A stretch of 64,000 nt of DNA from positions 5,576,390 through 5,640,389 of the forward strand of contig NC_092110.1 of NCBI RefSeq assembly GCF_045679555.1. The letters run 5' to 3'. The notes below the pieces were generated by a model that was given only the letters and a program-made list of their open reading frames with translations, ran no database searches and had not been told where the DNA came from. Both the position numbers and the translations under genes were made by a program. This document shows positions 51,301-64,000 of this stretch, piece after piece (positions within the stretch are counted from its first letter, which is position 1; every line of letters begins with the position of its first letter). The stretch is from Salvelinus alpinus. Its lineage: Eukaryota > Chordata > Actinopteri > Salmoniformes > Salmonidae.

Positions 51301-51759
51301 ACTAACGTCTTGTGACTCTAAGGCTGTCCTAATATGGACACTGTACATATGGTCTGGTCTCATACTTCAAAATCCACACAGTACCAGGGACATCCCCTTC
51401 TGAGAGGCTTACACCTCCATCTCTCCACCCCTTTCCATCCTCCCACACACACACACACTGCCCATCTCCCCAACCATTTCCCTCCCACTCTCACCCTCCC
51501 TCCATCTCTCTCTTGCTTTCTCCTCCAACCCCACATACCTTCCCTCTGCCTCTTTGTTTCCCCTCTATCCATTCTTGCTCTGCAATTCTCTCGCAGAGGA
51601 TAGGAATCCTCAAATGAATGCCACTTCAATGACAGTGGCTATATATATAGATAGATATCTTTCAAATGACAACGAGAATTACAGCAGTACACCATCACGT
51701 AAAAACATTGCCTTGGAAATACAAAAACTCCAAAGAGTCAAAAAAGACAGAGTTTACAG
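51301..51759. other. Intergenic, CT/CA-rich
   Basis: A pyrimidine-rich patch (51400-51560) and a short TATATAGATAGATA run near 51641. No gene. Confidence 0.4.
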
Positions 51760-51761
51760 CA

Positions 51762-51962
51762 GACCTGGTTTCAAATACTACTTGAATTTAAAAATACACT
51801 TTGAGGTTTTGCTCTAGTCTGCCTGGAGTGCCAGGTGGGTGTGGTTTTCACTCTTGCTACTATTCCATTCGTTCCATTGTGTCAGGCAAGCTCAATCGAG
51901 TCCAGATAAAGTAGTTGACATTGTTTCAAATAGTATTTGAACCCAGGTATGGTTAACAGGTA
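51762..51962. mobile_element. Short TIR element (~200 bp)
   Basis: The ends ACCTGGTTTCAAATACTACT and AATAGTATTTGAACCCAGGT are inverted repeats. The interior has no coding sequence. This is a familiar salmonid miniature element. Confidence 0.8.
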
Positions 51963-52236
51963 GACTATGAGCTCATATCTGCTGAGCTGGGTTGGGTTTT
52001 GTCTCTGTCTCTATGTGTCCGTCTGTCTGTTAGTCCACCACAGAGAAGTATAGAAACACACATAATAGAATAGAAAATCACATCAGTCTTCATCAGAATG
52101 ATCTCATCAGTTCATCTGGGAGGCTGGCTGGCAAGGCGTTGGGCCGTTTTCCTGAGCTGGAGTGGTCTCAGTGAAACGTGTTGTTTCTTTCTGCCACTCC
52201 ACAGGACCGGAACAGTCTTGGTTGAGGTCATACTGA

Positions 52237-52330
52237 GCTCTGAGAAGTCTATTCCAGTCTAGCTGAGCTCTGAGAAGTCTAGTCCAGTCTAGCTGAGCTC
52301 TGAGAAGTCTAGTCCAGTCTAGCTGAGCTC
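52237..52330. repeat. 30-bp tandem repeat, three copies
   Basis: GAGCTCTGAGAAGTCTAGTC then CAGTCTAGCT, three units, the first with one change (TATTCCAG). It lies downstream of the tmem121 stop, probably in its 3' UTR. Confidence 0.93.
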
Positions 52331-52512
52331 AGGGTCAGACACTTACCACCCTTTTCACACTACTGAGCCAAGCTAAGCCAAGCTGTACTGCGATGGTAGT
52401 TGCTGAACCCGTGCTGGTAAGCACAATGTAAACGGTAAATATCAGAGCCGTCACAACATGGATCCGGTCGACATTATAGTGTGAAAAGGATTTAAGTATC
52501 CATGGGCGAGGG
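52331..52512 (-). other. tmem121 3' flank / 3' UTR
   Basis: Directly after the tmem121 stop on the minus strand. No clear poly(A) signal picked. Confidence 0.4.
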
Positions 52513-56762
<4,250 letters not shown>

Positions 56763-57432
56763 CCTACTTTACAGTTTTCTTATTGAGTTATTTTAGGGGC
56801 AAATGTCAAGTGTACCTGATAGGTACACTTAGGGTAACAAATAGCCTATTAGGGTAACAAATAGCCTACATTCCATTTTTTTTTTTTTACATTATTGGGA
56901 AAATGCACTCCCACTCCTTAGCATGACGCAATGGGTCCCCCCATCGATGCGTTTGAGAAAGACAACACTCTTAGTACCAGGAGGGCAACGGAACGAATCC
57001 AGGTTAGGAGAATTGCATTGATATATTATGGTCTGTTTAAGCCATACAGACTGGTGCATCCACTCTCTCAGCGCAGTTCCATTGAGTCTGATGTGCTACT
57101 GCTGTGTCAGCTACTGCTGTGATCAAGGCCTCACAACACACCTCTGAGGCTCCATAACCCTGGAATCCGCTCAGTAATATAGCAGCTGGGGTTTATTGCT
57201 CCATAGGGAAATGACAAAACCATATATCTTCAGTTGCAGACTTTGTAGTGGCCGAGTCCTCATGGAAGGACCACGTCATTGGTGTCAACTGATCATGTGA
57301 GTCAGCATCTTTTAGCAGCATGCACTAGCATAGTACAACAACAACAACAACAGTACATTTCCTGAAGACAATGTGAGTGCTTGCTTCAATTTTCCAAAGG
57401 TATCAGCGAAAGGTCTTCTAAAGTGGATCTAC

Positions 57433-57523
57433 CAATGAGGAGAGAATGGAGTTCCACCCACTGTTGATGAGACGGACCTCTGAGAGTGATGTGTAGTTCC
57501 TGTGATACGCCAGTCTGTGGAGT
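57433..57523 (-). other. tmem121: Candidate tmem121 5' UTR exon
   Basis: On the minus strand: a strong acceptor (TTTTTCTCTTCTCTCTTCCC then CAG) at 57525-57524, 91 bases, then donor ATTG|GTAGAT. No ATG frame needed. Position upstream of exon 1 fits a non-coding exon; unproven. Confidence 0.35.
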
Positions 57524-57853
57524 CTGGGGAAGAGAGAAGAGAAAAAGGGGTTAGCTTAGCACAAACTGTGTTGTAGCCAATTATGTATATAAACCCTGGA
57601 TTGCTGATGCTATGTATTGGCAGACCTGGTGCCAGAACTAATCAGTTGGATGGGCATTTTATTTTTTTCACAGAACTTCCTAGGTGTGAGTTTCAAGTTT
57701 GGGGAAGTTTACAATTTATTCTACATTTCTACCGATCTGTGTGCCAGTTATGATTTTCAAATGAAAATTTTCGTGGAACAGTTTAATTTCAATAATAAAA
57801 TTTTTGTTTCTCAAAATCATTGTCATGTGGTTAATCATAAAAATCTGAACTAA
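57524..57853. other. Flanking sequence, no gene seen
   Basis: An AT-rich open frame at 57617-57853 has no recognised domain. Confidence 0.35.
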
Positions 57854-57854
57854 A

Positions 57855-58130
57855 ATGATAAAAATCTCAAAGTTAAAATTCAACAAACGCGAGAGCCTCA
57901 GTCTCTGCTATATGGACGCACCGACACACCAGGGAAAACTGTACAGGTATTTTATGATGTTTTCCCTGGATATATGGGTTCCTCAGATCATGCTATGTTT
58001 ACGAGGTTTGTTGATTATGGAGGCCGGGAGAGTGTTGGAAAGATTCTTCAAATACCGTGAGGAACTATTATCATTTGCAATGTATGTTAAAAAAACTGAA
58101 TTAATTGACTTCCTGTGTGAGGTGAATTAA
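57855..58130 (+). pseudogene. Possible hAT-type transposase remnant
   Basis: The frame ends with MEAGRVLERFFKYREELLSF, then VKKTELIDFLCEVN. The words GRVLERFF.LREE and ELIDFL recall the catalytic region of hAT-derived proteins of the GTF2IRD2/ZBED kind. The start of the frame does not fit, so it is at best a fragment. Confidence 0.4.
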
Positions 58131-59194
58131 AAAGTACTGAGAGCTCAGCTTATTTGTGGTGGAGGTGGTGAGTTAAGACAGTCAGAAATCAGACATCCCC
58201 AAATAGGCACTTTCCTACATTTGTGCGCAGCAGGCCATGCACTTCTATATATGCTCAGGCCCGTGCGCTCCCAGACCCATCCTCATCGGTCACATGGAGC
58301 ACTCCAAACAAAAGACAATGAAAAAATTTACAAAACTCGTTAAATAATAAAACTTGTTTCTCTGCAAACATTGTTTCCACTCCGAAAATGAGAATGGTAA
58401 ATTACTAATTAATACATGCTTTAACAGAAATGTATGTAACCAAATGACGGGGATTAACGGTACATCTACTAGGCCTACTGGTGACATGAGGAATGAGGAA
58501 TTGATCAAAAATAAACAATCAAAAGGCAAGCAATTCACAAAATGAAACAATGAACATGCATGAATTGGTGGGAGACAGCGGAGCGCATTCTGGAGAGAGT
58601 CGTGCTATATCCTAGCCACACACCCCTCCCCTTCTCCTTGTCTCAACATTTTAAATTATATTCAAGACACGTTATCTTCACACATATTTTAGATGCTTTT
58701 CACTGACAGCTGCAAGTCAATAATCAGCTAGGCCTATACCTATTGGGAAGCCCGCGTGGCAATAGGCCAAGCTGCTTATTGACCTCCGGCTTCATGCTTG
58801 TGATTTGAAACAATCCACAGCCATTTTTTTTAAGAAGCTAATGTTCCTCTGTGGCTAAGTCATGATCTCTGGTGAAGTATTTGAATGGTTTTATTTAGAC
58901 ATGAGTAATTCTATAATTTTGGCAAAACATCAATTTACTTTAGGGGAAGCCAGCATCCGAACAGTGCCCCGTGCAAACACCAACATTCCTTTCCAATTGG
59001 CTGCTTGAAACCAGAGACCTGTATATAATGACGAGATGCTCATGTCTCCGGGAGTTGTAGTCCCAAAGGCAGGAAGGCAGGTAACACGCTTAGGCCTGCA
59101 TATTACGCCCACAGAAACACATTGGGCTTATTCTGGACAGATTCTGGTGAGAGTGAGCCCTCTTGCTTTGCCTGTTCCTCTCTGCTGAAACTAT
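58131..59194. other. Repeat-like sequence without a delimited element
   Basis: Text such as GTATATAATGACGAGATGCT, then CATGTCTCCGGGAGTTGTAG, is of a frequent salmonid repeat. GTATAATGACGAGACGCTTG-like text also occurs near 46481 in pth2 intron 2. No gene. Confidence 0.4.
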
Positions 59195-59389
59195 CTCACC
59201 AGAGAAAGCATCCAAGCGAGCGAAACTGCGCCCCTCTGTCTCAGTATGTGTAGCCCATGTATCTGATGTTGTCTGGCCAAAAAGAGTATGACATGCCATA
59301 GTCTTTTTGTCCAGACAGCATCAGATACATGGTCTACACATACTGAGACAGAGGGGCGCTGTTTCACTTGCTTGGATGCTTTTCTGAGA
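59195..59389. repeat. Large inverted repeat, ~95-bp arms
   Basis: Left arm 59195-59290 and right arm 59296-59389 are reverse complements with roughly ten mismatches around a 5-base centre (ACATG). Both arms encode the same peptide type outward (TASDTWSTHTETEGR on plus, TTSDTWATHTETEGR on minus). Confidence 0.93.
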
Positions 59390-60063
59390 TTGATGCGTCT
59401 TTCTGTCGGCCCGCTTCTTGGTCAAATAAATGATCAACATTTCAATATTGTATTTGGATGGGGAAGGAGGTATGGTAGGACGGGCCAGGGCCATAACGCC
59501 GGCCCTGTGTATTGGCCATTGAAGGCTTTGAAGCCACCGGTCGGAGCAGTTCTCCATAGAAATGAATGGGATTCTACATTATTTCAATGAAATTACAAAA
59601 TTACATGTATTTACTTTTGTTTTTTTGTTGCTGTAGTGAGGACAGCAACATTAGTCATCTAAAAAAAAAAATACTTGAAGGAAAATGTTTTTATATATAT
59701 ATTTTTTCATTCTATAAATGTATATTTAGCTCAGATAATATAATCAAAACATAATATAATCAAAAAGTATGCATTAAGGTGTCTGTAATAGTATAAATAT
59801 GGCAAACATGAACATAAATGCATTTCTATAGCTTTCAAAATCTTTTTTTAAACTGGTGGGGGAGTGCCAAGATGGAGGTACGGTGGCTCCAACACAGCGC
59901 CCCCTATCAATATTCTGCTGTTTATAGAAATCATTGCTTGTGGGCTGCTGTGTCTAAACTCCTGTGATCTCACACTGTTACAGAAGAGGGCATTAGTATG
60001 ACTTGTATTCATGTTATAAAGATAACCACATATACAGAATGCAGTGGATACACACACAACATA
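59390..60063. other. Spacer, no gene seen
   Basis: AT-rich from 59570. GTACGGTGGCTCCAACACAG near 59878 looks like part of a repeat. Confidence 0.35.
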
Positions 60064-61670
<1,607 letters not shown>

Positions 61671-61672
61671 TA

Positions 61673-62024
61673 TATGTATCATGTATTTGGCTGAATTGCA
61701 AATATATTCCTGTGTTATTAATCCGCTTTAGTGGGTTGACATCTCCCTTTCTCTCTAGTACTGCGCTGTGTTGTGAGGGTTTTTGGGCTGAGGTTTTAAA
61801 TCAGCAGTTGAATTAAAATGGCAGGACACATGGGGGTCAGAGAGAGGATGTGGCAGAGCAGTATATAGCATCATAGCAGGGTAAACCCATTTGAATTCAA
61901 TCACTTTTTTGACAGCATCCCTTTTGATTTATACAAAACTTTCCATATATGTTTGCCCATGGAAGAAGTGGTCAGAATGTGACATTTTTGCCCTGAATCA
62001 CAAAATACGCACAAAGCTGACCTA
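61673..62024. other. Spacer, no gene seen
   Basis: No repeat or frame of note. Confidence 0.4.
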
Positions 62025-62463
62025 CAGTGCCTTCGGAAAGTATTCAGACCCCTTGACATTCCACATTTTGTTACTTAACAGCCCTATTCAAAAAGGTATT
62101 CAATTGTTTCATCCCGCCCTAATCAATCTACACACAATACCCCATAATAACAAAGCAAAAACAGTTTTTTTCCCAAATTTTGCAAATGTATTAAAAATAC
62201 ACCTGAAATATCACATTTACATAAGGATTCAGACCCTTTAACTCCGTACTTTGTTGAACCACATTTGGCAGCTATTACAGCCTCGAGTTTTCTTGGGTAT
62301 GATGCTACAAGCTTGGCACACCTGTATTTGGGGAGTTTCTCCCATTCTTCTCTGCAGATCCTCTCAAGCTCTGTCAGGTTGGATAGGGAGTGTAGCTGCA
62401 CAGCTATTTTAAGGTATGTTCAGAGATGTTAGATTGGGTTCAAGTCTTGGCTCTGGCTGGACC
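62025..62463 (-). mobile_element. Tc1-like fragment (same family as 522-1553)
   Basis: The end CAGTGCCTTCGGAAAGTATT follows TA 62023-62024. It reads on the minus strand as a transposase C-terminus ([20 protein letters not shown], then CAKLVASYPRKLEAVIAAKC). It breaks off near 62463, where the TTAA-flanked element begins. Confidence 0.88.
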
Positions 62464-62469
62464 ACTTAA

Positions 62470-63508
62470 AACCTCTTGAAGCTAGGGGGCAGTATTTTGA
62501 TGTTTGGATAAATAACGTTCCAAAAGTAAACTGCCTATTTCTCAGGCCCAGATGCTGGAATATGCATATAATTGGCAGATTATGATAGAAAACACTCTAA
62601 AGTTTCCAAAACTGTCAAAATATTGTCTGTGAGTATAACAGAACTGATATTGCAGGCGAAAACCTGAGGAAAATCCAACCAGGAAGTGCTGTTTTTCTGA
62701 AACTACTCTGTTCCATTGCAAGCCTATCCTCCATTTAAAGGGATATCAACCAGATTCCTTTCTCTATGGCTTCCACAGGGTGTGAACAGTCTTTAGACAT
62801 AGTTTCAAGCTTTTATTCTGAAAAATGAGCGAAAATGATCACATCGCGTCAGTGGACAGCCAGATGTCCTTAGATATGTTCATGCGCACGACACAGGAAC
62901 GAGACCTATTCTTTCTCTCTTGTATTGAAAAGTTTACCGTCCGGTTGAAATATTATCGATTATGTATGTTAAAACAACCTGAGGATTGATTATAAAAAAA
63001 CTTTTGACATGTTTCTACGAACATTACGGATACTTTTTGGAATTTTCGTCTGCCTTTCAGGACCGGAACGAGCCTGTGGTTTTCTGAACATAACGCGCAA
63101 ACCAAATGGCGGTTTTTGGTTATAAAACTAATCTTTATCGAACAAAAATAACATTTATTGTGTAACTGGGAGTCTCGTGAGTGCAAACATCCGAAGATTA
63201 TCAAAGGTAAGCGATTAATTTGATTGCTTTTCTGACTTTCGTGACCAAGCTAATTTGGGGCTAGCTGTTCTTACTGTTTTGTCTAGTGATTGATAAACTC
63301 AAACGCTTGGATTGCTTTCGCTGTAAAGCATATTTTCAAAATCTGACACGATAGGTGGATTAACAACAAGCTAAGCTGTGTTTTGGTATATTTCACTTGT
63401 GATTTCATGATTATAAATATTTTTTGTATTATTTTTGAATTTGGCGCTCTGCAATTCAGAGGTTGTTTACGAAAATGATCCCGCTAAAGGGATCCGTGCG
63501 GCAAGAAG
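62470..63508. mobile_element. TTAA-flanked non-autonomous element (piggyBac-like)
   Basis: Bounded by TTAA at 62466-62469 and 63509-63512, the target of piggyBac elements. The left end AACCTCTTGAAGCTAGGGGG and the right end CCGTGCGGCAAGAAG are loosely inverted. The interior (TTGTCTGTGAGTATAACAGA, ACTGATATTGCAGGCGAAAA) is a very common salmonid repeat. It has no transposase. Confidence 0.7.
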
Positions 63509-63509
63509 T

Positions 63510-64000
63510 TAATCGTGCATTTGTCCTTAGCAATGTGACAGAGGATGTGTCTGATGAGGTTCTGCTGGAAATGCTGACTTATGTTAAAGGCTTTTGGTAA
63601 AATTAGACTGCATGGTCGTTGTTCATATTTAGCTGATAAAAAGCAGAATGTTTTGGTAGAGATATCAAACAATCTTAACGAAATAGCTGTGCCAAGTGTT
63701 GTTGGGATACCAGGAGAGTTGGGTCCCTGGCCTGTACATGTAGTTTCACAAGTCACATCTCCTGTTGAGAGAGAGGTGAAGATTTTCAGGTGAACCTATT
63801 ATCCTTTCTAAGACATGAAGGGAAGACTGTAGCTGATGTTAAAGGCCTGGTAAGTCCCTCTGGTGCTGACCTCAACACTGAACTGGTTACTGCCATAAGT
63901 TCACTGGTAGAGAAATGCAACAATGTGCCATCTGAGACTCAGAGTTACCGTAAGCTGAGTATGTTCTCAGGTGTGAAACCCACTCCTAGTAGAGAGGAAG
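63510..64000 (+). pseudogene. PNMA/ZCCHC12-like Gag-derived gene, frameshifted, partial
   Basis: Readable in three frame pieces: SNVTEDVSDEVLLEML (63528-63575), then KIRLHGRCSYLADKKQNVLV and GIPGELGPWPVHVV, then NLLSFLRHEGKTVADVKGLV and KCNNVPSETQSYRKLSMFSG to the window edge. The layout resembles the N-terminal part of PNMA/ZCCHC12-type proteins, which come from Ty3/Gypsy Gag. One-base frameshifts lie near 63590-63600 and near 63775. The 5' end is cut by the TTAA element, and the gene runs off the window. Confidence 0.65.

Noticed and set aside
57617-57853. 79-codon AT-rich frame as a small gene
   Set aside because: No homology, no splice context, composition of ordinary AT-rich spacer.

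Overview
The window is vertebrate genomic DNA, almost certainly from a salmonid fish (salmon, trout, char or relative). It carries Tc1/mariner elements of the Sleeping Beauty type and several other salmonid Tc1 families, a salmonid non-LTR retrotransposon with a (TTTGA)n tail, solo Ty3/Gypsy-like LTRs, small TIR elements and long microsatellites. Three host genes are recognisable from their protein sequence and splice sites.

Layout. 1-8.7 kb: nested mobile elements (LINE fragments, three decayed Tc1 copies, a Tc1-type element split by a LINE, a hAT relic, a short TIR element). 9.2-16.5 kb: a solo LTR with target duplication, a Tc1 element with inactivated transposase, a 42-bp minisatellite, a full-length Sleeping Beauty-type element and a Ty3/Gypsy 3' end. 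17.6-36.7 kb: rin3 (Ras and Rab interactor 3), plus strand. Its thirteen coding exons join in phase into an uninterrupted 1,258-codon frame from an ATG at 19626. One intron inside the SH2-coding part holds a 5-kb minisatellite; another is filled by a Tc1-type element, a LINE and TATC/TCTG microsatellites. 38.4-43.6 kb: a second Sleeping Beauty-type copy split by a LINE, a microscopic LINE insertion and more relics. 45.0-47.4 kb: pth2 (TIP39 neuropeptide precursor), plus strand, with TATA box, 5' UTR exon, two coding exons and poly(A) signal. 48.8-50.0 kb: a decayed Tc1 copy. 52.5-57.5 kb: tmem121, minus strand, three coding exons and candidate upstream non-coding exons. 54.0-55.6 kb, inside tmem121 intron 1: a minisatellite split by a solo LTR, a second LTR and strong hairpins. 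59.2-63.5 kb: a large inverted repeat, a very young Tc1 element whose transposase is broken by one stop codon, another Tc1 fragment and a TTAA-flanked element. 63.5-64 kb: start of a broken PNMA/ZCCHC12-like (Gag-derived) gene.

The three host genes are not a functional unit: rin3 is a Rab5-family exchange factor, pth2 a secreted neuropeptide and tmem121 a multi-pass membrane protein. No new enzymatic or defence system was found. The most notable points are the long proline-rich N-terminus of rin3 and its TGATG upstream-ORF junction, the duplicated satellite inside the SH2 gene segment, the young Tc1 element, datable nested insertions and several long near-perfect hairpins. Exon limits were set by hand from splice consensus and reading phase. 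Repeat family names rest on recognition, not on a database search.
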